From Mucilaginibacter saanensis (GTDB taxonomy: Bacteria; Bacteroidota; Bacteroidia; Sphingobacteriales; Sphingobacteriaceae): 64,000 nucleotides of DNA. A program made the translations under genes and the position numbers. The stretch spans positions 124,001 through 188,000 of the forward strand of contig NZ_JACHBZ010000002.1 of NCBI RefSeq assembly GCF_014200575.1. Reading direction: 5' to 3'. A model generated the notes under the pieces. The model searched no databases. It had not been told where the DNA came from and worked only from the letters and a program-made list of their open reading frames with translations. This document shows positions 22,001 to 30,766 of this stretch, piece by piece; within the stretch, counting starts at the first letter, position 1, and each line of letters opens with the position of its first letter.

Positions 22001-22186
22001 ACCGTTCTCATCGGTCACTTTACCCGTTATTACCCTGCTTGCGTCTGACGTTATTGCACCGGGGGCTGTATGCCTAAAATGAGTCGGGCTGTTAGCCGCA
22101 AATGTGTCGTTTACAATAGCAATACTTATACATACTATTATAACCGTCATTCTCATGAAAGTGATTAGTAAATATTTTTTTTTCAT
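19019..22186 (-). CDS. SusC/RagA-type TonB-dependent glycan transporter
   Basis: 1055-residue outer-membrane barrel. Signal peptide at about 1-30, carboxypeptidase-regulatory-like domain (about 50-125, ITGKVTDENGLALPGVTV), the family signature VVVVGYGTQKRANVTGAV, and a plug with PLYIIDGFPGS and DVLKDASAAAIYGSRATNG. The C-terminus ends in a barrel-type strand (VLQVGLQATF). With the adjacent SusD it forms the import complex of the xylan locus. It is transcribed toward the enzyme operon, which is unusual only in that SusCD and enzymes are separate convergent units. There is no STN domain, so ECF-type signalling through this receptor is unlikely. Confidence 0.94.
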   Translation of the reverse strand: MKKKYLLITFMRMTVIIVCISIAIVNDTFAANSPTHFRHTAPGAITSDASRVITGKVTDENGLALPGVTVTLKGTTTVAGTDVNGAYRIEVPNDQAILVFSFIGYASNEVAVSNKSVINVSLRNDSKSLNEVVVVGYGTQKRANVTGAVSSVNSKTISALPVGGVDQALQGRVAGLTVTNNGSPGSAPIVQIRGVSSIGYGADPLYIIDGFPGSIGGLDPRDIQSVDVLKDASAAAIYGSRATNGVIIITTKKGSNGKVAVSFDSYAGVQKITKTYDLLNTSQYLQYERALNGAAGIGIPPRLQPANFNQPIYAGSSQTFAQTNTDWQDAYFRTGVVQQHDVSLSGGNENSRIFTSAGYFDQDGITVGTSFSRKNFRINSEHNINKFITIGETFNVSETRQRFGIPPGNRTPITNVIRMQPYLPVYNPNNAGGFFGPQSSFDGADPVNPIEQALINENRNFGAGIRGNAYLTVKFTPWLKFNSTYGIDYGTNRQEQYTPIYNDGGTSSNPLASITENTNSGTTTLYTQQLTFDHTFASKHHVSALAVYEVQTNRSDSQNSFGNQNNNIIRTLNNATNTTTNYTYGTNVLQSLVARVGYDFEGKYLISGSIRRDGLSVWAPGHKYENFPAASIGWKVDQESFMKDVKSISELKIRAGYGVTGINGTVLGNYPYVSNVSAGGTTYPFDNLATGANSGNGSYYSALSNYFLHWEITKSTNIGFDLGLFQNAFTLSAEVYKRKTENLILTVPVPPSFGVGAPLANVGSMQNTGLELTAGYHKTTGDFKYDVTGVFGLSRNKVTSLTGAANGTITAGGDADFGGGGPLTNTSVGQPIQYFYGYVVEGIFQNAADVSGHATQTAAAPGDLKFKDVNHDGVIDANDRVNLGSYLPKFTYSLNYSASYKNFDVALFFQGVYGNKIFNAEKIIAEGMSRLFNSDVNVLKAWTPTNTNTIVPRAISGDPNSNVRPSSRWIESGSYLRLKNLQLGYNLPMPWLKTVSNNLVSKVRIYLSSTNLFTITKYTGLDPEVGSKNGTLTNGIDYGQYPTPRVLQVGLQATF

Positions 22187-22506
22187 ATTTTGGTTTATTA
22201 ATTGAAAATATTAATTGAAAAATTGGTAAAAACCCGCCTCGTATTTTGCAATAGGTGCCGACATTACGTAATAGCTATTTGTTGAATAAAGTAGTTTATT
22301 CATAACTATGGCCTAATGCTGATTTTAATAAAAAGCGGTTTACTTATAATTGGCTGGCTAACCGGTAAGCTATATCAGGATTGAATTTATTTGCCTGTAG
22401 CAATCCATAATGGCAAGTACTGGAGTAGTTTATTACGGGTCACGGGCTGTTACCGGCAATTTTTTTTATTTGATCTATTCTCTCATATTTAAGTTCATAA
22501 AGGTTT

Positions 22507-22518
22507 GCAATCGATTGT
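22507..22518. promoter_or_regulatory. Second copy of LacI-type palindrome (GCAATCGATTGT)
   Basis: Matches 11 of 12 bases of the perfect palindrome at 888..899, in the context TTTGCAATCGATTGTAG. It lies about 320 bases upstream of the susC start. Its presence at both outer promoters of the xylan locus supports co-regulation by one protein. Confidence 0.45.
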
Positions 22519-22976
22519 AGAGCCTGACCAGTTTGTACGTTTGCCTGATACAATAATTAAAGTATACAGGTCAAAAAAAGCCTTGATGACTTTAATCGAA
22601 ATTGTTATAGAACTTGCCGGTCGGCTTTGTTGGTTTAAATTGGTAGCTGGTTACTTAGATTTGTAGTAGCTTTTAAAACAAAATTACTTGCGCCGCAGAA
22701 TTTGGCACCCCATTTTTTATCATAAAAGCACAACATTTGTTAAACTTTAGCCAAGTCATGGTGTTTTCCCCAACTGTTGTAAAGCCAAAATGTTAGTAGT
22801 GATCAATAAACTTCTTTTGACAACTTTTTAACCATTAAAACAGTATGCGGCTATCGCCGCCTGTTATTAACTAGGACATAAAGGTGTTTTAGAGCTTTTT
22901 TATAAAACATGCACAGCCGCATTTCAGGACGGAGACAAAATTCCGCTAATACTTAAAGCATTTTTCAAAACCTGTT

Positions 22977-23129
22977 ATGCGAAAGTATTCGCCGCTCATT
23001 ACCGAAAACCAATACTGGCCAGCAGACAACGAGGCGCTTGTTAAGACAGAGGCGGGCTTAGAAGTGAAATTGACCGAACAGGTTCCCGGTAAAGATGCAT
23101 TTGTTTTAAAAATAGAGGGAGCGATTTAA
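22977..23129 (+). pseudogene. Remnant resembling the C-terminal end of a GH29-type fucosidase
   Basis: A 50-codon frame with ATG and TAA. Its second half (GLEVKLTEQVPGKDAFVLKI) resembles the last strand of GH29-like glycosidases, which often end in a sequence like LPEQ-PGK-AFVLKIE. The same frame has a stop codon shortly upstream, and no catalytic domain is present, so it looks like the tail of a deleted gene. The family guess rests on a short motif only. Confidence 0.35.
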
Positions 23130-23431
23130 TCTATATCATTGGCCGCTCCGTCGTTTGCGAAAACTTTTAAGAATACGATTAAGACTACTGACTATTCTGG
23201 GTGCCGTTCCATGATGCAGTAAAACATCATGTTTTTACCACATATTTAGCCCATAGTCATAAATTATTGCCAAATTCGCTTAGTTATATGATAATTTAGC
23301 CATAGTTTTTTTGGTAAATATTTATCATTTTTATAAACCATTATAAACATTTTTTATTCAACGTGTACCAGTAGTAATAGGGCGTGGGCTAAAACCGACC
23401 GAATATTTGCCCTGGTTATCAAAAACATTCT

Positions 23432-24001
23432 ATGCCCCTATATCATGTTTATTCGGATAAAGAATTAGCCTATCTGTTAAATGATGGCGATGAACTGGCT
23501 TTTACAGAAATCTACAACCGCTTTTACGGCCTTCTTTACCGGCATGCCTATAAAAGTTTGCCTGATCCCGAAGCATTGAAAGATGTGTTGCAGGAGGTTT
23601 TTGTGTACTTATGGAATAAACGGGCAAGTATAAATCCGGAAGACAACCTTGCTGCCTATCTGTACACTGCAGTAAGAAATAAGCTGCTCAATAATTTCAG
23701 GCATCTCAAAATTAAAAATGATTATATCACATCATTTCAAGATTATCTGGATAATAAACAACCCGAAGCGGACGAGGCCATACGTATAAAACAACTCATT
23801 GCCATAGTAGAAGCCGAGGTAGCCATGTTGCCTGCACAAATGCGGCTCATATTTCAAATGAGCAGGAACAACAATTTTTCGCATCAGGAAATAGCAAATC
23901 AACTTAACATCAGTGTGTTAACTGTAAGAAAACAAGTTAATAACTCCCTGAAAATTTTAAGGCTAAAACTGGGAAGTAAATTTTTTTCACTTTTTTTTTA
24001 A
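23432..24001 (+). CDS. ECF-type RNA polymerase sigma factor
   Basis: 189-residue ECF sigma factor of the type paired with FecR/SusC in Bacteroidota. Region 2 is visible at about 8-80 (DELAFTEIYNRFYGLLYRHA, then DVLQEVFVYLWNKR and YLYTAVRNKLLN). Region 4 is at about 125-180 (LPAQMRLIFQMSRNNNFSHQEIANQLNISVLTVRKQV). The anti-sigma gene follows 67 bases downstream, and an STN-containing SusC follows that. It should be released when the receptor binds its glycan and then transcribe the neighbouring susCD genes. Confidence 0.93.
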   Translation: MPLYHVYSDKELAYLLNDGDELAFTEIYNRFYGLLYRHAYKSLPDPEALKDVLQEVFVYLWNKRASINPEDNLAAYLYTAVRNKLLNNFRHLKIKNDYITSFQDYLDNKQPEADEAIRIKQLIAIVEAEVAMLPAQMRLIFQMSRNNNFSHQEIANQLNISVLTVRKQVNNSLKILRLKLGSKFFSLFF

Positions 24002-24068
24002 TTCCTCTACCCCCTCCTCCGTTCTGAAGTGCATATAGCGTAATAGGGCCCCTCCGCCTTTACCAATT

Positions 24069-25202
24069 ATGTCAAAAAAAGACGCAACAGACTTATTGAA
24101 CAGATACCGTAATGGTCAGGTTTCCGAAGAAGAAAAAGCTTTGGTAGAAAGCTGGTATGCGGATTATACTCAAAACGCAGCCAGTCCTAACATTCAAGAT
24201 GAGGAATTGGAAAATACCCGCGACGAGGTTCTGTTACGCATCCTGTCTGAGTTGCCTGCGCAACATAAAATTAATTACAAACGGTTTATCAGTATAGCGG
24301 CTTTTTGTGTTTTGATATTATATGCAGGATTATTATTTATAAAACAACACAAACCTCATAATGATCAGCCATCTTTAGTTGCAAAAAAAACCAATAGCAG
24401 TTTACCTCCGGGAGGTAATAGGGCAACGCTAATTTTATCAAACGGCAGCTCAATTAATTTAAACGATACAAAAAACGGAGCCTTGGCTGACGAAAGGGGC
24501 ATAGTTATTCATAAAAATGCAGATGGCCGCATAACTTATAATCAGGCCAAACATCATACTGCCAATCAGGCAAATTTATTTAACACGATTATTACCCCAA
24601 AAGGAGGACAATATCAGCTTGTTTTAGGTGATGGAACCAAAGTTTGGCTAAACGCCGCATCAACGTTAAAATACCCGGTAACATTCAGTGGCACAAAGCG
24701 CGAAATAGAACTTTCGGGCGAAGCTTACTTTGAAGTTGCTCATGACCGCCATAAACCATTCCGCGTAATATCAAACGGCCAGATTGTTGAAGTTTTAGGT
24801 ACACATTTTAATGTTAATGCCTATCCGGACGAAGAGGCTACCAGAACCACTTTACTGGAGGGTAGTGTTAAGGTATTAGCCGGTAAAACAAGCAACAAAA
24901 TAAAGCCGGGGCAGCAGGTTCAGTTTGAAAATGGCCACATGGCAGTAAAACAAGCAGATATGGAAGAAGCCATAGCCTGGAAAAAAGGTTTCTTTTATTT
25001 TAAAGATGATGATATTCAAACGGTGATGCGACAGCTTTCCCGCTGGTATGATGTATCGATAAAATATGAAGGACAAATTCCCACCAGGGAATTCTCAGGG
25101 CAAATGAATAAAAACATCAGTGCCTCACAGCTGCTGCATATTTTAAGTATTGAACAGATTCATTACCGGATAGAAGAAAGAACCATCGTGATTATGCCTT
25201 AA
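24069..25202 (+). CDS. FecR-family anti-sigma factor
   Basis: 377-residue inner-membrane anti-sigma factor. Cytoplasmic N-terminal part (1-75, LLNRYRNGQVSEEEKALVESW), a single membrane helix at about 80-98 (SIAAFCVLILYAGLLFI), then a periplasmic FecR domain (about 175-280, ITPKGGQYQLVLGDGTKVWLN and LSGEAYFEVAHD). A C-terminal DUF4974-like domain (about 300-377, DDDIQTVMRQLSRWYDVSIKY) contacts the STN domain of the receptor in this family. It is encoded between its sigma factor and its SusC partner, the standard order. Confidence 0.93.
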   Translation: MSKKDATDLLNRYRNGQVSEEEKALVESWYADYTQNAASPNIQDEELENTRDEVLLRILSELPAQHKINYKRFISIAAFCVLILYAGLLFIKQHKPHNDQPSLVAKKTNSSLPPGGNRATLILSNGSSINLNDTKNGALADERGIVIHKNADGRITYNQAKHHTANQANLFNTIITPKGGQYQLVLGDGTKVWLNAASTLKYPVTFSGTKREIELSGEAYFEVAHDRHKPFRVISNGQIVEVLGTHFNVNAYPDEEATRTTLLEGSVKVLAGKTSNKIKPGQQVQFENGHMAVKQADMEEAIAWKKGFFYFKDDDIQTVMRQLSRWYDVSIKYEGQIPTREFSGQMNKNISASQLLHILSIEQIHYRIEERTIVIMP

Positions 25203-25413
25203 TAAATATACCAAGACAATAAACCCAATTATTCACCTTAATTATTATATATGAGAAAAAAAATACAAGAAGAAACCCCATAGGCGGCTCCGCCAGAAGT
25301 TAAAAACAGAAACGTACCCCGACTGGAATCAGGGTACGCATATCTGAGTTAACCTCTTTACAGAAAAATGATCTTATTCGGCAATCATCCATTAACTCAA
25401 ACTTTTCAAAAGT

Positions 25414-28400
25414 ATGAAATTAAAATCTCTTTTTGTGCCCACAGGCAAACTGTGGTTACCCCCGCAAATAATACTGATTATGAAATTGGCTACCCTAATG
25501 ATTTTCCTGGCAATACTGCAGTGCAGTGCTACGGTTCTTGGTCAAAAGATTAATCTTAATGAAACCAATACACCTTTAAAAAAGGTATTGAAAGTCATTA
25601 ACGATGAAACAGGCTATGTATTTTTTTATGAATCTAAAGCCATACGTAATAAAAACATTACTATACAAGTCAAAGACGCAACCCTTGACGCAGTTTTAAC
25701 GGCCTGCTTAAAAAATCAGCAGTTAAGCTATGAAATAGTTAATAACACTGTTTTTATTAAGGAACAGCAAGTAGCTGATCAAATACCCTCGGTTGCAAAT
25801 TTACAACCGGTAAGTATTAAAGTAACCGGGCAGGTTGTTGATGAAAAAAACAATGCGCTGCCAGGTGTTACCGTAAGATTGAAAGGCGGAAAAACTGTTG
25901 TAATTACTGACAAAGACGGAAAATTTAGTATAGATGTTCCCAATTCGGACGCTGTACTTATTTTTTCATTTGTTGGTTATGCCGCCCGGGAACTTTCGGC
26001 AAAACAGAATCTGAATGCTATACAATTAACCCCCACCTCTTCAGATTTAAGCCAGGTAGTGGTAATAGGTTACGGAACGCAGGACCGGCATAAGGTAACC
26101 AGCGCTTTGGTAACAGTATCCGGAACGGAACTCACTAAGAGGACAGCCACAGACCCTACATCATTATTACAAGGACAATTACCCGGCCTTAATGTTACTC
26201 AAAACTCTGCAGAGCCTGGAAATGAAAGCATTAATTTGCAGGTTCGTGGCCCGGGAACATTCAGTAACGCCGGAACCTCTCCCTTGGTTATCATTGATGG
26301 ATTACCGGGTAGCATCAGCATTTTAAATCCTGGCGATATTGAATCGGTAACTTTACTCAAGGATGCATCATCTGAGGCTATTTACGGATCACGTGGTGCA
26401 AATGGCGTGTTGGTGATCAAAACAAAAAAGGGCAAAAACATTGGAGGATACTCATTAAATTATACTTATAGTTTAGGGGTTTCCAACGCCACAAGACTGC
26501 CCGATCTGATTACCAATTCCGCAACCTATATGACCCTGGCCAATCAGGCTCAGGTCAATAGCGGGCTTCAGCCTATATACACCCCGGCACAGATCGCTTT
26601 ATATCAAAACGCTACCGATCATGTAAAATATCCCAATCATAACCCATTGGATGATATATTCAAAACGGCATACGTACAAAACCATTATATTAATTTAACC
26701 GGGGGCGCCAATAGCACTACTTATAATTTAGGGCTCGGTATTACAAACCAACCGGGTATTATAAAAGGGTTCAAGTACAACAAATATACCCTTGCTTTAG
26801 GGCTTACGTCAAGGGTTAACAAAAGAGTAACGTTTGGTGTGGATTTGCAGGCACGTTATTCTGACAGGCTGTATCCAGAAAACGGAGGAACAGATATGTT
26901 TCTGTCTGCACTGGCACAGGCACCTACTTATCCCCTAAAATACAACGGGTTATATATCCAAAGCGCATTCAGTAATGAAAACCATAACAAGAACGTTCTG
27001 GCTATTGCCGAAAATTCAATTGCAGAAGAAAAAAACTATTACGCACAGGGAAATATATCATTAAACGTTGATATAGTGGATGGTTTAAAGTGGGAAAACA
27101 GGGCTGGATTTAATTATAACACAGATAAAGTAAATGATTTCAGGCCAAAAATTCAGCAGTACTACTTTAGCGACCTTAGCCCAGCAGGTTTTTTAGATGA
27201 TGGTACACCAAGCACACTATATGTAAATAGAAATGATAATTCATTTGGTATTTTTTATAGCCAGTTTAATTATAGTAAACAATTTGGGAAGCATAACCTG
27301 TCTGCAATTGCCGGTTATGAGCAACAATATAATCAGGCAAGCAATCTGGATGCCTCACGATTAAATTATCCTACCAATACGTTAACCGATCTTAACGGTG
27401 GCCCTGCCTCCGGATCAACAAATGATGGCTATACAACCTCATGGGCAATCAAATCATTTTACTCCAGGTTAAACTATGACTATAATGATAAATACCTTTT
27501 CAGTGCCACATTCAGGCGCGATGGTACGTCCCGCTTTTTACCTGGTCATCAATGGGGATCATTTTACTCGTTTTCTGGCGGATGGCGAATTTCACAGGAA
27601 AACTTCATTAAAGATGTTACCTGGATATCTGATTTAAAACTACGCGGATCATGGGGAGTAGTCGGAAACCAAAATATTGGAACCAGTGGTAATGCCAATT
27701 ATCCTTACCCTTCCCAAGCGCTGCTAAGTCAAAGTTCTTACCCATTTGGAGGCACACCAAGTACCGGTTTTGCATTAACGCAACTGGTTGATCCATCACT
27801 TACCTGGGAAAGTACCCGGACTACCGATATAGGTATAGATTTGGCTATTTTTAACAACAAGCTAACGTTTACCGGGGATTATTTTAATAAATACACCTAT
27901 AATATTTTACGGTCATCACAAGTTCCTTACTGGCTTGGCCTGTCGGCACCTACCGTTAATAACGGAGCTGTTGATAATAAAGGGGTTGAATTTGCTTTAA
28001 AATATCAGGACAAAATTGGCAAAGACTTTGGTTTTTATATTTCGCCAAATATCCAGATATATCGTAATAAGCTGGCATCTTTTGGAGCTCAGGAAATTGG
28101 AGGCAATACCATAAGGCGACAAGGTTTGCCGATAGATAGTTATTACATGTATGTATGGCAGGGAATTTTCCAAAGCCAGGCCGAAATTAATAATTCGCCA
28201 ACGCAGCCTATTACTCCAACTCCGGGAGATTTAAAAATAAAGGATGTGAACGGAGATGGCAAGATCAATGACCAGGACCGTACGGTAATTCCAGGCGCTT
28301 ATCCAAATTATACGTTTGGCGTAAACCTGGGCGCAACCTGGAAACATTTTGATCTTAATATCCAGCTTTATGGAGTTGAGGGCCTTAAAAGTTATGTTAC

Positions 28401-28782
28401 AGGCTGGGGCATTGAGCCTTTCAGACAAGGATCTATACCGACAACTGATTGGCTGAATGCCTGGACACCCAGTAACCCAACAAATACACTCCCCAAAATT
28501 TATGTACCAAGTTATGCAGGAGTTGATGGTTATCAATCAACCTATTTCTTAAAAGATGCTTCGTTTATAAGGTTAAAGAATGTTCAGTTAGGCTATACGT
28601 TACCTCCATTGTTATTAAGCAAAATCGGATTAAAGTCTTTCAGGGTTTATGCCGCAGGGGACAACCTTCTGCTAATCACCAAATTTCCGGGGCTCGATCC
28701 TGAACGTACTTCTTTAAATGGAAACTATTTAAACTATCCGCAGGCCAGAACATTCACCTTTGGAGTTAACGCAAGCTTTTAA
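25414..28782 (+). CDS. SusC/RagA TonB-dependent transporter with STN signalling domain
   Basis: 1122-residue receptor. After a long signal region (about 1-43) comes an STN domain (about 45-115, TPLKKVLKVINDETGYVFFYESK) that passes the ligand signal to FecR. A carboxypeptidase-like domain (about 135-210), a plug (VVVIGYGTQDRHKVTSALV, LVIIDGLPGS, LLKDASSEAIYGSRGANG) and a barrel ending FTFGVNASF follow. The 211-base gap before it contains hairpins (25283..25294 and 25313..25338) that may be leader structure. Its glycan is unknown because no intact enzyme gene lies directly beside it. Confidence 0.93.
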   Translation: MKLKSLFVPTGKLWLPPQIILIMKLATLMIFLAILQCSATVLGQKINLNETNTPLKKVLKVINDETGYVFFYESKAIRNKNITIQVKDATLDAVLTACLKNQQLSYEIVNNTVFIKEQQVADQIPSVANLQPVSIKVTGQVVDEKNNALPGVTVRLKGGKTVVITDKDGKFSIDVPNSDAVLIFSFVGYAARELSAKQNLNAIQLTPTSSDLSQVVVIGYGTQDRHKVTSALVTVSGTELTKRTATDPTSLLQGQLPGLNVTQNSAEPGNESINLQVRGPGTFSNAGTSPLVIIDGLPGSISILNPGDIESVTLLKDASSEAIYGSRGANGVLVIKTKKGKNIGGYSLNYTYSLGVSNATRLPDLITNSATYMTLANQAQVNSGLQPIYTPAQIALYQNATDHVKYPNHNPLDDIFKTAYVQNHYINLTGGANSTTYNLGLGITNQPGIIKGFKYNKYTLALGLTSRVNKRVTFGVDLQARYSDRLYPENGGTDMFLSALAQAPTYPLKYNGLYIQSAFSNENHNKNVLAIAENSIAEEKNYYAQGNISLNVDIVDGLKWENRAGFNYNTDKVNDFRPKIQQYYFSDLSPAGFLDDGTPSTLYVNRNDNSFGIFYSQFNYSKQFGKHNLSAIAGYEQQYNQASNLDASRLNYPTNTLTDLNGGPASGSTNDGYTTSWAIKSFYSRLNYDYNDKYLFSATFRRDGTSRFLPGHQWGSFYSFSGGWRISQENFIKDVTWISDLKLRGSWGVVGNQNIGTSGNANYPYPSQALLSQSSYPFGGTPSTGFALTQLVDPSLTWESTRTTDIGIDLAIFNNKLTFTGDYFNKYTYNILRSSQVPYWLGLSAPTVNNGAVDNKGVEFALKYQDKIGKDFGFYISPNIQIYRNKLASFGAQEIGGNTIRRQGLPIDSYYMYVWQGIFQSQAEINNSPTQPITPTPGDLKIKDVNGDGKINDQDRTVIPGAYPNYTFGVNLGATWKHFDLNIQLYGVEGLKSYVTGWGIEPFRQGSIPTTDWLNAWTPSNPTNTLPKIYVPSYAGVDGYQSTYFLKDASFIRLKNVQLGYTLPPLLLSKIGLKSFRVYAAGDNLLLITKFPGLDPERTSLNGNYLNYPQARTFTFGVNASF

Positions 28783-28798
28783 CAAAAAAACAGTTAAG

Positions 28799-30298
28799 AT
28801 GAAAACATACCATAAAACAAAGATATTTTTTATCCTGTTCATGTTAATACAGGGATTTACCTCGTGTAAAAAAGATCTGCTTAATACAACGCCCACTGAT
28901 CAACTTGCGGTGAGCACTTTTTGGAAAACTCCAGACAATGCCGACCAGGGTTTAACCGCTTTATATGCCTATCTACTTAACGGGGGAGGGGGCTATTCTG
29001 TTACCTTGTACACGCCAATGGCCTGGGATACCTTTAGCGACGATTGTTATTCACAATATGATTATGGTGGCGGCACAAGCTCTTTAGCTTCGGGGTTAAC
29101 GCCACTTTCTGGAGGATTTGTAAATGACTATTATATTGGTGCATATAACCAAATAGCTGCCGAAAATGCATTTCTTGCAAACGTAGGCAAGGTATTAACC
29201 GGCGATAAGCTTAACGCTTACAAAGGAGAAGCCTATTTTTTGAGAGGTTTTAATTATTTGATGCTGGCTCAATTGTATGGCAATGTTCCGATAACTACAG
29301 ACGACCCGACAACAGTACCAATTACAACTAAAAGACCAACATCTTTAAAAGCTGATGTATTGAAGCAGGCAGAAAGTGATCTGAACCTGGCCATTACCAG
29401 CTTACCTGATGTGGCTTATGGTACTGGGCATGCGGTAAAAACAACGGCCATGGGTTATATGGTTAAGCTGTTGCTGGTTGAGCAGCGTTTTGCAGATGCG
29501 GCCACCATGGCCAATCAAATCATAAGCGGGCATAAATACTCATTAAACACTGATTACTTACAGAATTTTTATAAACCGGGCCAAAATACAAGTCCTGAAA
29601 TAATGTTTTCTGTAAAATATCAGCTGCCCACCATCTATCATTCGCCTGATATAAATCTTTATATAGGCGTGTGGAAAGGATATTTGGCAACCCAGGATCT
29701 TATCAATGAGTTTGAAGCGGGAGATCCGAGATTAAAAATGAATTTCTTTTTTAGTGGCGATACCCAGGCTCAGGGTTGGAATTTAACCACCAATGGCGGC
29801 ATTGCCACACCTGGTAAAGATTCCTGGATCACCGGTTTCTATCCACTGCATAAGTGGATCAATTCAAGTATATTAGATCCGAGTTACTCTACCCAAACTG
29901 ATGCCGACTTTGTACTCCTGAGGTACGCCGATGTATTATTGATGTATGCTGAGGCACAAAATGAAGCAAGCGGCCCCGATAATACCGTATATAGTGCCGT
30001 TAATCTTGTAAGGTCCAGAACAGGTGTAAATATGCCCGGTTTAACTCTGGGGCTTTCACAAACGGACATGCGTTTAAAAATAAGGCATGAAAGAAGAGTG
30101 GAGTTTCCGATGGAAGGATTTCGTTATTTTGATTTAAAACGTTGGGGACTTACCACTCAAAAATTAAACGGGTTTATTCAGAATCCATTATTCCCTGCTA
30201 TTAAAACAAAATATCAAAGTAATTATGATTTATGGCCAATACCACAGGCCGAAGTAGATCGGAATAGCCCAAGTATGAAGCAAAATCCGGGATATTAA
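28799..30298 (+). CDS. SusD/RagB-type nutrient-binding lipoprotein
   Basis: SusD partner of the preceding SusC, starting 16 bases after its stop. I chose the ATG at 28799 because it gives a clean lipoprotein signal (MKTYHKTKIFFILFMLIQG, lipobox GFTSC, then KKD); an in-frame upstream ATG at 28760 would overlap susC. Family text: FWKTPDNADQGLTALYAYL, GEAYFLRGFNYLMLAQLYGNVPIT, and C-terminal RHERRVEFPMEGFRYFDLKRWG ... LWPIPQAEVDRN. Length 499 residues, normal for the family. Confidence 0.92.
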   Translation: MKTYHKTKIFFILFMLIQGFTSCKKDLLNTTPTDQLAVSTFWKTPDNADQGLTALYAYLLNGGGGYSVTLYTPMAWDTFSDDCYSQYDYGGGTSSLASGLTPLSGGFVNDYYIGAYNQIAAENAFLANVGKVLTGDKLNAYKGEAYFLRGFNYLMLAQLYGNVPITTDDPTTVPITTKRPTSLKADVLKQAESDLNLAITSLPDVAYGTGHAVKTTAMGYMVKLLLVEQRFADAATMANQIISGHKYSLNTDYLQNFYKPGQNTSPEIMFSVKYQLPTIYHSPDINLYIGVWKGYLATQDLINEFEAGDPRLKMNFFFSGDTQAQGWNLTTNGGIATPGKDSWITGFYPLHKWINSSILDPSYSTQTDADFVLLRYADVLLMYAEAQNEASGPDNTVYSAVNLVRSRTGVNMPGLTLGLSQTDMRLKIRHERRVEFPMEGFRYFDLKRWGLTTQKLNGFIQNPLFPAIKTKYQSNYDLWPIPQAEVDRNSPSMKQNPGY

Positions 30299-30370
30299 AA
30301 TGATACAAACAGGTACTTTGTTAAATTAAGCCTGATATATTCTTTTAGTGTCCTTAATAAAACCACACCT

Positions 30371-30406
30371 ACGGCCCTGTTTACTTTTTAAAGTAAACAG
30401 GGCCGT
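30371..30406 (+). terminator. Rho-independent terminator after the ECF-linked susD
   Basis: Inverted repeat with 17-base arms (ACGGCCCTGTTTACTTT and its complement) around a tiny loop, followed by TTTTATT. It lies about 70 bases after the susD stop codon. Confidence 0.88.
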
Positions 30407-30420
30407 TTTATTCCACTAAA

Positions 30421-30447
30421 CAACCTACCGCCTTAGGCGGTAGGTTG
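30421..30447. terminator. Second perfect palindromic hairpin
   Basis: 27-base palindrome (arms CAACCTACCGCCT and complement, single central base) placed 14 bases after the first hairpin. No T-run follows directly, so it may be a repeat-type palindrome or a back-up terminator rather than a simple Rho-independent terminator. Confidence 0.5.
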
Positions 30448-30490
30448 TTCTGCAAAGTGGCAGCTGTTTTGCCCGTGGGGACTCTATCGG

Positions 30491-30736
30491 ATGAAAACTA
30501 TCGGAAAAACCGCGTCTAAAACAGCAAGAAGTGAGGATGCTAAACATGTTACTGAAAGAATTACTACCGCGAGTATCGGTAAACGGTTATCTATACGTCA
30601 GCAAACAGTTGAAACGCACAGGCATAACCTGATGCAGAAATTTCAATCTGGAAATTCTGCTTTGTTAAAAAAAACGGCGAGTTTGGTTGCTTTAAATAAG
30701 CACCCCGGCAATCAATCAAATTACCGGGGTGCATAA
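30491..30736 (+). pseudogene. Remnant of a LuxR/FixJ-type HTH regulator
   Basis: 81-codon frame. Residues about 25-65 read IGKRLSIRQQTVETHRHNLMQKF, the second half of a LuxR-type HTH including the recognition helix (normally S-x-x-TVexHr-nimxKl). The first HTH helix is degraded and there is no receiver domain, so this appears to be the 3' tail of a response regulator gene left by a deletion. Whether it is still made is unknown. Confidence 0.55.
30700..30732. terminator. GC-rich hairpin at the end of the LuxR remnant
   Basis: Arms GCACCCCGG (30700..30708) and CCGGGGTGC (30724..30732) with a 15-base loop, overlapping the end of the remnant frame. It stands between the remnant and the convergent GH31 gene. 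T-runs are poor on both sides. Confidence 0.45.
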
Positions 30737-30766
30737 AGTTCGACTACTATTGCAGGAAGCAGGTTG

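Larger units (their letters stand above)
22187..23431. other. Long divergent intergenic region with an operator-like site and a gene remnant
   Basis: About 1.2 kb between the leftward susC and the rightward sigma factor gene. It contains the palindrome copy at 22507..22518 and a short decayed hydrolase-like reading frame at 22977..23129. The rest is AT-rich with no convincing gene on either strand. I did not recognise promoters for either flanking gene. Confidence 0.65.
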
